Origin: Vigna angularis
Taxonomy: Eukaryota; Streptophyta; Magnoliopsida; Fabales; Fabaceae
Reading direction: 5' to 3'
DNA: 64,000 bases
Assembly: GCF_016808095.1 (NCBI RefSeq)
Contig: NC_068971.1
Location: forward strand, 35,263,631 to 35,327,630
Each line of letters opens with the position of its first letter. The stretch's first letter is position 1. The position numbers were made by a program, and so were the translations under genes. Of this stretch, positions 23,690 to 34,855 are shown piece by piece. Under the pieces are notes generated by a model. That model had not been told where the DNA came from. It saw only the letters and a program-made list of their open reading frames with translations, and did not search any database.

Positions 23690-24790
23690 TTCATCATTCC
23701 TTAGGCAATAAGTTGATATGCTACATAGACTTGTCTTTAAGGGTATAATTTCACAAACATTAAATCTCCAATTTCAAAGGCCATATAGGATCTATTTTTG
23801 TCAACTAGTTGTTTCATTCTTTCTTGTGTTCTTTTCATGTGGAACTTGACCATCTTAAGTTGTTTCTCCCTCTTTTGTAGATTTATATCAACAAGTTCAA
23901 TCTTGGATTCTCCTGGTAAATAAAGTAAGTAAGTTGGAGGTGTTTGTCCTTACATGTTTCATAAGAACACTGGCCTTAATAGTGTTGTGATATTTAGAGC
24001 TATACCATCATTCAGCTAAGGGAAGTCATTTGGACCATTGTTTAGGATCATTTGAGCACATACACATCAGATATGTCTCAATACACATTATTACTACCTT
24101 TGTCTGCCCATCTATTTGAGGATGGTAAGTAGTAGAAAGTTGAACTTGAATCCCTTGGTAAGTCATGAATTCCTTCAAGAATTGACTGACAAAAATTGGA
24201 TCCCTATCACTTATTATTGAAGCTGGATAACCATGAAGCTTAAAGACATTATTCATAAAACATTGGACTACATCAAAAGCAATATATGGGTGTTGTAATG
24301 TTATGAAATGAGCAACCTTGCTCAGCCTCTCAATAACAACAAATATCACTTATTTTCTAAAGGAATTGGGAAGACCCTCTATGAAATCCATGGTAATTTG
24401 ATGCCAAATCAAATCAGGGATTGGGAGTGGTTGTAGTAACCCATGAGAGGTAGAATTATCATACTTACATTGTTGACAGACAATACATTAAAAGATAAAC
24501 CTTTTAACATCCTTAAACAATCCTTTCTAGAACACCATTGTCTTGACTTTTTTATAAGTGGCATCTCTACTTGAATGACCACCACATGATGAAAAGTGTA
24601 ACCAATCAAGTAATTTCCTTCTCAATTCAGGATTTATATATATATATATATATATTGCGTATCTATTTATAAATAATAATAAGTAAGTAAATTTAGGCCT
24701 TGTATCATGGGCCAAATAGTATAGAATTTCCATTTGGACCTTGTATAATGGACCAAGTAGTGTAGGGTTTTTGTCAACTTGAGTTAACAA
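23690..24790 (-). pseudogene. Ty3/gypsy polymerase fragment: integrase core and C-terminal part
   Basis: Reading down the minus strand there is a zinc-binding (H2C2)-region remnant (LLDWLHFSSCGGHSSRDATY). A frame-shifted link carries a CxxC ([11 protein letters not shown]), followed by [20 protein letters not shown]. The integrase core then contains HGYPASIISDRDPIFVSQFL and TYHPQIDGQTKVV. Last is a decayed C-terminal part that includes MAFEIGDLMFVKL. In the motif usually ending DGQTE the catalytic glutamate is replaced by lysine. Stops interrupt the reading before the core and in the C-terminal part. The upstream polymerase domains and both LTRs are not adjacent, so this is a dead fragment. 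A TA microsatellite (about 24634-24655) interrupts the region before the zinc motif. Confidence 0.85.
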
Positions 24791-26277
24791 AGGTTAACAT
24801 TTAATGTTGACCCAAGAGAGATGCATATTCTAGAGTTGACTACATGGACCGAAGTTTTGTCTTAGCTTGGAAAGCAATTTGGGAGAAAATTTTTGAGTGT
24901 CATCCTTTCAATGGAAAGAATTTTCAATAGGTAATGGTCATGTTTCATTCTAGGAATAGAGAGGATTCTCCCATGTTAATGGCCATATGTCCTCCTCCTA
25001 ATGGAGAAGATTTTGGCCTTAGTTTCCAAGCTAACTAAGTTGAGATTTTTAGGTTTTTACTTCTATAAATTTGGAGACATCTTAAGCTTATAAATAGATG
25101 TGTTTTCTCCCATGTAAATTCACTTTGAAATTAGTATTGCTATGATGTCAACTTATTGTGCGCCCATACTTGTTTCTAAAGTCATGGTTAGAGCATTTCA
25201 TGTGGTTTCCTCTAGCCACCTTCCTTGAGAGTTGGCTTAACCTCTTTTAAGAGCCATCAAGTACCACCATACCTTCACTCCAAACATTAAATCGAGAGTT
25301 ATCATCACTCATTCCCCATTTCTTGAGGGCATCACATATTTATGGTCTCATCTTCATGTTTTGGATCATCCTAGATTAAGAAGGAGGTTATCAAACCCAT
25401 TGGTCACCTTCAAAATCACCATCCTTAACATCGTTGACAACCATGTGAACTTAGTTGAACCAACATACAAATGTGTCTTTGCATCAGTAGACATTGTCTC
25501 ATACACATGTGCTTGGGCAAAAACTTAAATGTTAACATCGCGAATCATCTCCTTTAATCGTGAGACAAGATGTTCAGTTTGGGAGACAACAAGTTCAGTT
25601 GGGAAGATAGTTGAGAAGTCTATTAATTCGTCGTGTCATGTCCAAGTTGTATAACTTCGAAGGAAACCATCATAGATAAGATGTTCCCTAATTTTGTTTG
25701 CATTCAACTTTCTTTAGTCCAAACAATTGTCACAAAGATATCTAAATTTCACTTTATCACCAATTATACCCTCGTTATGTTGTGCAAATTGTATAATTTT
25801 TTCAACTCCTCTATCATACTTATCACTAAATGCATGGTGAATTAATCCAATATCAATCCATACGTATATATACTAAAATTGTGTGAATAATTTTAATAAT
25901 CTGTAAATGAATGAGGACCTCCCCTTTGTATTCAAGATGCGACTTTATCTCATTCAAGAAGATTCATTTTTTTAGTTTATTGCTAAATATCAATTTTAAA
26001 CAACATATCTTAAAGTTCACAAAAATTTTCCCGCATTTTCCATTGGTCTTCAAGTTACACGAAATGAAAGTGATTATCAATCATAATCAAATATGCACTC
26101 AAAGATCAATACAAAATATAATTAACAAATATTCATGATTTTTAAGATATATATATATATATATACTAATAAACTATTAAAAAGATATTAATCTTCTTAA
26201 GTTGTCCAACCAAACAATCCAAAAATCAATACGTAATTAGTAGTGTCTTCTCTTATATATGATTTTTTTTAAAATAC
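24791..26277. other. Intergenic or LTR-like DNA, no gene
   Basis: 24700-25150 contains phrases such as 'ggaccttgtataatggacc' and 'gttgacccaagagagatgc' that read like LTR sequence of the adjoining gypsy fragment, but no ends were found. The rest holds only short ORFs without recognisable content. Confidence 0.35.
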
Positions 26278-26812
26278 ATTTTTTTCATAAAACTTAGAGG
26301 TAGTAAATAATTTTCATACTAAATCTCAAACAGGAAACTAAGGTTAACTCAATAACAATATCACATAAACAAAATTTAAGCATATATAATTATGAATTAT
26401 AGAAATAGAAATAATACAGCATATATCAAGCATTAAAAAATCATATTAAACATAAAAATATACTTTAGTATTAATATAAAAAAAATATTAAAAACATATT
26501 TATAAAAAATTAAAAAATCTTATGAACCTGAGAACGGAAAGCAATATTTTTTTCATAAAACTTAGAGGTAGTAAATAATTTTCATACTAAATCTCAAACA
26601 GGAAACTAAGGTTAACTCAATAACAATATCACATAAACAAAATTTAAGCATATATAATTATGAATTATAGAAATAGAAATAATACAGCATATATCAAGCA
26701 TTAAAAAATCATATTAAACATAAAAATATACTTTAGTATTAATATAAAAAAAATATTAAAAACATATTTATAAAAAATTAAAAAATCTTATGAACCTGAG
26801 AACGGAAAGCAA
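26278..26812. repeat. 268-bp tandem duplication, two apparently identical copies
   Basis: Copy 1 is 26278-26545 and copy 2 is 26546-26812. Both run from 'tttttttcataaaactta' to 'cctgagaacggaaagcaa', and reading them side by side I found no difference. This AT-rich non-coding block stands out because every other repeat in the window is diverged. It is either a very recent tandem duplication or an assembly duplication. Confidence 0.9.
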
Positions 26813-28815
26813 GATGGAATCACAAGTCTTTCAAATGTTCGGAATGCTAAGTGAAGAAATGTGTGTAATGTAAATAACTTGACAAAAAAATAGTTGCATT
26901 AGAAAGAAAAGTTTACGAAATAGAAAGAAAAAAATTACAAACGCTTTCGAAATAGGAAGAAAGGAAAGTTCATGTTAGGGATGTGAAAGGAAGGGAAGGG
27001 AGGAGAGTGAAGGAGTGGTGGCTCACGTTTGGCAACTAGGACAACAAAAAAGGAAGGGAAGGGAGAAAAGTGAAAAGTGGTAGCAAAAGCGATAGTGTGG
27101 TCGTGTTTGGCAATGAGGAATAGAGGATAGTGGAGGAGTGTGGGTCTTGCATTTGAAAAAATTAACCCTAATTGGATCTTTAGGGTTTTGGTTATTTGTA
27201 AAATCAATATCTATTCATTTTCAATTTTACAAATAGCTAAAGCTTTAAGGGATGCTACATAAATAAAATATTTTAAAATGAAGTGAAAGTTATGAAATTT
27301 TATTGAACATTTAGGCACTAGTTCTTGGACAACCAAAGCTACTTCTCTTTTAGGCTTTGATTTTTGGAGAACCGAAGCCTAAAGCGTGCAACTAAAAAAC
27401 AATTATAAAGTACAATGTCAATTTTGAAATTAATAAGAACGTACATGCTTTGATTCCTAAACAATTGAAGTACGTTCCCAGTAAATTTTAAAGTGTCATC
27501 GTATTTATATTAACTTTGTTTTCTTTTAACTCAACGCATATTAGACGAAATTAAATGAGATTTTTACACTAGTGTGATAGGGGCTAAGCTATAATGGTGA
27601 GGAGAAGAAAAATATTGGAGAGCATGCTAAAACTATTGTGTGGGGGTGCTAGTGAAAAAGATGAATATGAAAATTGTTGTGATGATCATGTATGAATGAA
27701 AGAGAGGAAAGTTTCAAAAAGGCATCACATATATCAAATATAACATGTCTATATCTGTCACCTTTAATTTGAAGTGAAGAATGTATTTTACTTATATCTA
27801 AAATATAAGAATGACTTTCATATAAACTTTAGAGGGTAAATGAATTCTAATTTTACAAGTTTAAAATATTTATCTTATTTATATCAACCTAGCATACTAA
27901 CTTGAAGATGAAGAATGTCTTTGAAAAATCCGAATTCATATTTCTTTTCTTTATATTGAGAGGATTCAAGCAAAGTGGATAGATTTCGGAATAAAAATGG
28001 AGGACAATGAACCTCAATGGCACATCTCTCTCGATCTAATTAGTAAAATTAACATTTACATGTACATAAATATTTTATTTCATTAGCATTTTCGACATGA
28101 GGTTATAGAAATTCTTAAATACTTTTGTCTTCTTTTTTTATCCAAAAATGATACACAAGTCCCTATGTATAGATCTATGTGGTAATAGTCACCAAAATAA
28201 AATATTTATTTTCAATGACCTATAAAAATAGTTTAGTTAATAAAATTTAAAGATTTAATATTTTCAATGCACCAAATATACAAAACTCCACCGTCTCATA
28301 TCTCGTGGACTTCATATTCTAATTTCCCAAAGCTAATTAGTGGCAAGCAAAAGGCATGCACTGTTCCTTCCACCTCTAAATGTCCTTCTCCCATTTTCTC
28401 TTGTTTTTTTCTTCCACTCATAAATTCACACCATTTCCTTGTAGAGTCAAATCAATACTTTATTAAACATTAATTTGGTGCCTCTTTTTTTCGGCTGGAT
28501 AAGAGCAAGAAACTGAAATCTTCCAATTTTTGCAATTGAAAAATTTGATATAAATAGAAAAATACCATTTATTAATCTCCTAATTTTACTATGTAAACAA
28601 TACAAGTGTTTAAGAGATTTGGAATTTTTGCTACTATTTGCTTGAGCTCTAAAGTGTACAGATTTAGCCAAAGCAAAAACCAAAGACTGACACATTCTCC
28701 TGCACAAAAATATTGGGGATGAAAGGAATATTTAACAGTATTCAAAATCCCATAGAAGATTTTATAGCACTCATTCTCTCAGGCCTTAAAATCTACAGAA
28801 AGTTTATGCATTTGC
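26813..28815. other. Intergenic DNA downstream of the peptide-hormone gene
   Basis: No gene was found. 26935-27207 is open on the minus strand but is GA/CT-biased with no domain. 27316 'cactagttcttggacaacc' resembles a CACTA-element end with sub-terminal 'accgaagcc' repeats, but no matching 3-bp duplication was found. The final few hundred bases probably include the 3' UTR of the gene at 28816-29459. Confidence 0.4.
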
Positions 28816-29459
28816 TCAAGGTGTTCCTGGTGTCTTTGGATCATGCCTGTTGTTTGCTCCAGTCCCTGGATAATCATTATTTTCAAAATCAATCCTTCTC
28901 TCCATAAACTCTTCTGCTAGATCAAACAAATCTTCTCCACTTCTCAATTCCTCAACACCCTGAAACCATAGACCCAGAAATTGTATTTTCAGTTATATTA
29001 CAGACCCCTTTGCTGCATGCAGATACAATACAGGAACATCAGAATATATCAGAAGGTAAAACTTGAAGACAGTATCATAGCATTGGTGTTAATTTTCAAT
29101 CAGAATGGTTTTGTTTTGTCAATCACTTATTTGAAAGTTAAAATCTGATTGAAAGGACTAGGATTAGATTAAGTTCAATCATAAGGGTCTAAATTATTAT
29201 AACCTTATCTGATGAAATTTGGGCTGAGAGATTTTCTTTGTTTGGCAAAAACCTTCCTGCAATCAGTGAAATTTGCACATAGCATTAAAATGAATTATGA
29301 AAACAAGAGAAGAGATCTAGATAGAATAAATAGTTGTATATTAATTATATGAAAAGTTTAATTTATATTCTTACTGGTTTGCACAGCAGCAGAAGACATA
29401 ACAAAAGAAAGGGCCAGAAGAAGGATAAGGAGCAATTGCATAGGAGATTTGGGGTTCAT
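28816..29459 (-). CDS. PSY: PSY-family sulfated-tyrosine peptide hormone precursor
   Basis: The three exons are 29459-29375, 29256-29204 and 28959-28816, with GT-AG introns of 118 and 244 bp. They join in frame to a 93-residue protein. Residues 1-26 are a hydrophobic signal peptide with a central run of leucines (LLLILLLALSFV). An acidic spacer follows (LRSGEDLFDLAEEFMERR), then the conserved C-terminal box DYPGTGANNRHDPKTPGTP at residues 75-93. The DY pair at 75-76 is the expected tyrosine-sulfation site (acidic residues upstream), and the prolines are candidates for hydroxylation. PSY peptides are secreted and promote cell expansion through leucine-rich-repeat receptor kinases. Each exon is too short to stand out as an ORF. 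A TATA box lies about 100 bp upstream. The exact PSY paralogue is not determined. Confidence 0.88.
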
Positions 29460-29560
29460 GTTGAAGAAGAAGAAGAAGAGGGATCTGAAAGGTGACAAAG
29501 AAATGGTAAGAAAGAGAAAGTTGAAGAAGGTGAATTTTATGGAATACTTTGGAGATAGTG

Positions 29561-29570
29561 TTTATATGGA
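29561..29570 (-). promoter_or_regulatory. TATA box of the PSY-type gene
   Basis: On the minus strand 'tccatataaacac' gives a TATAAA about 100 bp upstream of the start codon at 29459. Between them lies purine-rich leader sequence. This is the expected core-promoter position for a plant gene with a leader of about 75 nucleotides. Confidence 0.55.
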
Positions 29571-29599
29571 GAATGAGAATCCAAGTACCATTGCTTGAT

Positions 29600-31218
29600 C
29601 CAAAGTCAACCTAAACTTTAACATTTTCATTAATTATTGATTCTTCCAAAGCTTTTCAAAATGAAATATTTTCAACTTTCATGTCCATGTACCACAATCA
29701 ATGTGCCTTTCCCCACACATCACTGCTCTACTTTGGATTTGTTTTTATTAGGTATTAAAAAATAATTTTGAAATCAAAATAATATTTTTAAATTCGGTAT
29801 AGCTTTAATGACTAATTTTTATATAAAGTCAAAGTTCTTATAGTCTATTTTACACACATTGTAAAAATAGTGTAGGCTAATTTTTCTTCTTCTCATATGT
29901 TAGTGTACTATTATTAAATTGTACTTGAATATTATTACTTTGTACTTGAATAATATATGTAAAACAATTGTATTCTTCTTAATTATTCTCTCAAGGAAAA
30001 AAAATTATATAAAGGTCAAAGCTATTCCTATTGCTGTTAAGATACGTCCATGAACAATAACTAATTTTAATTTAAATATTAAGAGGTTAATAATATATAA
30101 TATAGTTAACTAATTTCTTTTAATTTTGTGTGAATATTTTTTTAAAAATTGAGAGCGGAAAGGTATTTTTATTAATTATATGTGAAAATTATAAAATAAG
30201 GATAGGATAACATATTTTTACATTTATTTAATACATAATATAAAAATAAAATGGTTAAAAAGGAGTGAATTTTTATATATTTTTAAAAAAATATATAAAA
30301 ATAAAACAGAATAATATCAAATAAATATAGAAATTTTATGTGTGAAATTATAGGTAAATTGTTAAGACGATATTTAGAAAACAACAGTTTTGGATGGATT
30401 GAAAGTTGTTGCAAATTAAAAGTTGAATGTGCAACAGAAACCACAGGAAGAGTTCACGGGTTTTCATAGGTGTCGTGCAAAGGAAGGATCAGTTTTGGAA
30501 TTATTTATTTAATCACCATTATATTTATACCAAATATTTATTGATTTTGTTCAGGAATCATTTTTTTCCGACAAATCTGTTTATTTTTTATAGTAAGATT
30601 TTTCTCTTATAGATGATATCATATTTCAGGATAAGAACTTGCATCTTTCGTTTTTCTTGGTTGTTATTATAAGGGTTTCCCTGTCACAAGATATAAGTGT
30701 CACATATCTGTAGTATTTGAAAAAAATACATGTGTAATGTAAAAAGTAATTATATAATATCATTTTAAATATATAAATGTTTTATATAAAAGTTTAAAAA
30801 ATTGAATTACAATATAATTTGAAAATTTTCATAATTTAGTTTTATATTTTATGCAAGATGTCAAATCCAAAATCCAATTCCACTGCTACTCATCAAAGCA
30901 CTGAAGAATTCCTTGCTAGGTTTCATTTTTGTAACTAAAGAAAATAACATGTAGAAAATAGAGAAACTTACAAAATCAGATAAAAGAAAATGGATTGAGG
31001 AAAGAGTACGGAGAGCACACCATCGGAAAATATACTCAAAACATAAGTGCAAAGAAAATTCATCTTTTAAAAAAAAAAAAAAAAACTCTCCATAACAAGA
31101 ATCAAAGCTTAAATAACCTTTCATACTAAACATTCATTTCTTATATTAACAAAACAATTTAGCATAGAATTCATTTATTATATTTTCGTGGGAATGTGTA
31201 AGTAAATTTTTTTTTTTT
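29600..31218. other. Intergenic DNA, nothing recognised
   Basis: Upstream flank of the peptide-hormone gene: AT-rich, with short ORFs only and no recognised protein or element. Confidence 0.45.
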
Positions 31219-32046
31219 TTGGAATCCAAATGTAAGTCCAAATCTTACATTGTGTAAAAATGAGAGAGTGAAGCAATATATAAAAGTGAACATTCATTAA
31301 CCAATTATAAGATTTTGAGTAGATGGTGGTGTCAATCTCTTGTGTGGTTGGACTCAGGTCTCATTGTTGTATCTCTCCTGTGAAAGGTGAAGACCCATTA
31401 CCTTAAGATTTTAGGTAAAGAGTGGTATCAATCCTATTTATGGTTAGACTAAGATCTCATTGATTATATCTCTCCAATGAACCTCCTTCTCGATAAACCT
31501 AGAATTGGTATTAGAGACGATGGTTCAAGTTTGATGACCGGACTCGGACAAGTACATCCCTCCATGATAAAGTGAAGCCTTGGCAAGCAGTTGGTGACAA
31601 ACAACTAGATGAATGATGAGAAGTGGAGAGCAAGAGATGCTCAATGGTGTGTTTGTAGATCATGGTGTACTCGTGATAAGAAAATAAGACTTTCGCTGGG
31701 GGGAGTGTACCAATGTGGAAGAGACTCATCTCTAAGGGGGAGATTGTTAGAATTCGAAGTGTGAGTCTAAGTCACACAATAGATAGAAATGAGAAGACTC
31801 ATTAACCCATTACCTTAGCAAAGGCTTCCAAGTAAGCATGTTCCGTTAAGATATGTGGAAGGAACCCACCTTTGAGAGAGAGAATTGTTGAGAATATAAG
31901 TGTAAGTCCAAGTCTCACATTGGGTAGAAATGAAAAAGTGGAGAGGTGAAGACTCATTGCCTTAAGATTTTGGACAATCTTTTATATGGTTGGACTCAAG
32001 TCTCATTGATGTTGTATATCCCGATGAATTTCTTTCTCCATGGATG
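31219..32046 (+). mobile_element. TRIM-like mini LTR retroelement with an extra LTR copy
   Basis: The LTR-like copies share 'gtgtaagtccaagtctcaca', 'tggttggactcaagtctca' and 'accttaagatttt' phrases. Copy A is about 31219-31500. It is followed by a primer-binding-site-like 'ttggtattagagacg' (31505 on), similar to the initiator-methionine tRNA site of copia elements. An internal stretch of about 230 bp has no coding capacity. A polypurine tract 'aagggggagat' (31734-31744) precedes copy B at 31745, which starts TGTTAGAAT. A third LTR start, TGTTGAGAATA, lies at 31886 after another purine run. Small size and no gag/pol fit a TRIM. Three LTR starts suggest recombination or nesting. Confidence 0.6.
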
Positions 32047-32839
32047 CAATAAACTTACGAGCATTAAATGGATTATTAAGATTAAAATGTCTTGATCAAA
32101 TTCTCCATAACCTTATCATATAAACTTAACATCCTTTATTTCAAAACTATAATAATTATTTGGTTTAATTAACATATTTGGTTTTATATGTTTTTTTTTA
32201 GTTTTATTCCATTATTTTGAATGCCTTTAATAATTTTATTCCATGTTTTAAAAAAACAAATCAGTACAGTTCTTTTTATAAAAGTTATGAATCAAAGTTA
32301 ACTTGTTGATAAAATTATAATCTTTAAATATTTATTTTTTATAACGAATGATATACAATCAATTAAAGTTAGTTAACTATTAATACACTACCAAAGAAAA
32401 TCGATTTCTTATTAACAAAATTATAATATCTCAAATTTTCATTTTAATGTTTACTTTTATGAGGACCTTTACTATAGTACATACAATTTTAAAAGTGGTG
32501 AAGTAAAATTATTTAAGACATATTTAATGTATAAGTTCATATTGAATGCTTATATATAATAATTGGTTATTGTAAGAACTATTAATTTAATGTTGATGAC
32601 TATTATTTTAATAGCCTAATTTTTTTTTTTAGAAAACGGTATGAAAAATATAAGAATGATCTAATAAATAGTTTATTTTATTATAAAGTAAAATTTACGT
32701 CCATTAGGCAAATCTATACCAAAACTACTTTCAACTTTCCACAATGACGATACACATTTCTTTGTTTACTTTGAACCAAACAAGTTGTTAATAATTTAAA
32801 AAGAAAGAAAAAAATACTTAATGCATATATTAGGATGAA

Positions 32840-32872
<33 letters not shown>

Positions 32873-33566
32873 TATATTTAATGAATAATTTTAAATTTGA
32901 ATATTAAATATAAAATTAAATTTGTATTGATTGTATATGACGTTATTGAATTTTAAAAAATTTGTCTGCTTTTTTTTAATTTTACTGCAAAAAATATACC
33001 TAATACATTACCATGTTAGTTTTGCATATTACACAATAAATTTGATATATTAGTAATCCAGCACGAAGTGTCAATGCATAAATAAAGTTATTTTAAATTT
33101 TATTCAAATTAGATCTTAGACAAATTTTGTCATAGTTTAATTGCGAATAATTAGTTAGATTACCTAATACTAAAGAAACTGAAAATTGTAATAATATGCT
33201 AACATGACTTTAACTAAAATAATAAATTTTACTATTAAGTGACATTTTTTTTATAGCCAGCTGTATTTGACTAACGAATTTGTTCAGGAATAAAAGTGAA
33301 GAAATATTAAGAAATATGAATAAGTAAGAGGATTAAATGACTCTTGAAAATATTAATGCCTCATAATAACTGTTAGAATACGAAATCCACATTTGACAAT
33401 TGTTACAATTAGTTATGTAACTTTATTTAGAAGAGTACTTTTAAGATATTGGTTAATAACATGTGTATTATTATAGTTTTAATAAGAAAAAAAATTAATG
33501 TTTCAATCATACCAATTAGACATTTATGAATTAGTTTTTTACTTCAAGCTATAAGTGGTGTTTGCC
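32047..33566. other. AT-rich intergenic DNA with a TA microsatellite
   Basis: No coding sequence was found. 32840-32878 is mostly TA dinucleotides with a short CACA interruption. Confidence 0.5.
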
Positions 33567-34520
33567 ACTGGTATAAAAATAGATTTTTACGAACTTAAAT
33601 AACAATGATCGAAAAATAAATATCGTCAAATGAGATGTGACGGTATTGTTTTGTAATTTTGACAAACTTTTACATAACACTAAAAGTCACACAATGGAGA
33701 AATAATAATAGTTTCCTACTTCAAATTCGTTAAAAATTCAACTCAATTTTTCATATTTTATTTTTTCTTCTTGAAGTTATATGTGCTATTTTTCTCTCTT
33801 GTTTTAAACTTCTATCGTTTGTATGGTTATTCACCCTTTTTAATGTCGTTTTAAACTTCTATCGTTTGTACGGTTATTCACCCTTTTTAATGTTCACATT
33901 ATCACTATTGTTCAACCCAATATCGTCATTCATGTCTCTAATTGTGTCATCGTTTAAATTCGCGTGTCCTGTTGCTACGTGTTCTACTCATGTTGTCATT
34001 GTTACATGTTATACTCGTATCATCATTTGTTTGCACACCCCACTTTCGTCGTCATTAGTTTGCATCCCGCATCATGTGATGTGAACTTCCAAACCCTACG
34101 AAGCTTTGCGCACCACATCATGCATTTTGAAAACCCGTGAGACTCTGTCACATTGCATCATGCAATCTGCATCATGTGAAGCTCTTATGTACAACATCAC
34201 ACACTTCTCATAACTCCTCTTCACACTGCATCATTGTACCTCCACCTTTGTAGTGTCAAACCTTTATAAGCGGTTCACGTGAAACCTAATGCATTCTTTG
34301 CGAGAAGTCCACAAGAAAAATGACACAACCTTTGCATTTTAAACCCTAATATTTTAATGAAGGTTAGAATTTAGAACCGTCTTCATTTAAAAAAAATTTA
34401 ACGACGGTTCAGAACCATCGTGAAATTCGCAACCTTTTAACGATGTCTAATATAATGACAGTTAAAAATTTGTCTTTAAAAACCTTATTTGTTGTTAAAA
34501 ACATTTTTCGCAGTAGAGTG
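33567..34520. mobile_element. Probable CACTA-type element remnant
   Basis: The left edge 'cactggtataaaaatagatt' and the right edge 'aacatttttcgcagtagagtg' (CACT.. on the opposite strand) bracket the region. Near the right edge are sub-terminal words 'ttaacgacggttcagaacc' and 'aaccatcgtgaaattcg' in repeated short form, which is typical of CACTA elements. A matching 3-bp target duplication was not found, and no transposase is present. The 72-codon frame inside (33866-34084) has no domain. Confidence 0.4.
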
Positions 34521-34855
34521 TATAACTTATACTTTCAATTAAAAAAAATATTATGATTAGTCTTATCATTATTTATTATTATTACCATTTTCTCAAACCT
34601 AATATATTGTCATGCCTAACCACAAATATTTATCGATGTGATTTAACGAGTTGTACAAGTTATAAGTTGAGTTTTTTCATTAAAAAAATTGTAGGATAAA
34701 TATAAAAATGGTTAATATAATTAAATTAAATTAAGAAAGACATCCTTAATTTAAATAAAAAATAATTTAAATGTCTAGTATATTAACATCTTTAATGTTT
34801 TCTAAATCATTAATCAACAACTATATTGTTAGTAATTAATTACATATTAATATAA

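Noticed and set aside
27316..27583. Possible small CACTA element (CACTAG..CTAGTG)
   Set aside because: Only the terminal 8 bases match and the flanking trinucleotides (agg versus tga) do not form a target duplication.
31505..31520. Possible tRNA-derived sequence
   Set aside because: Only a short primer-binding-site match; no cloverleaf-forming tRNA gene around it.
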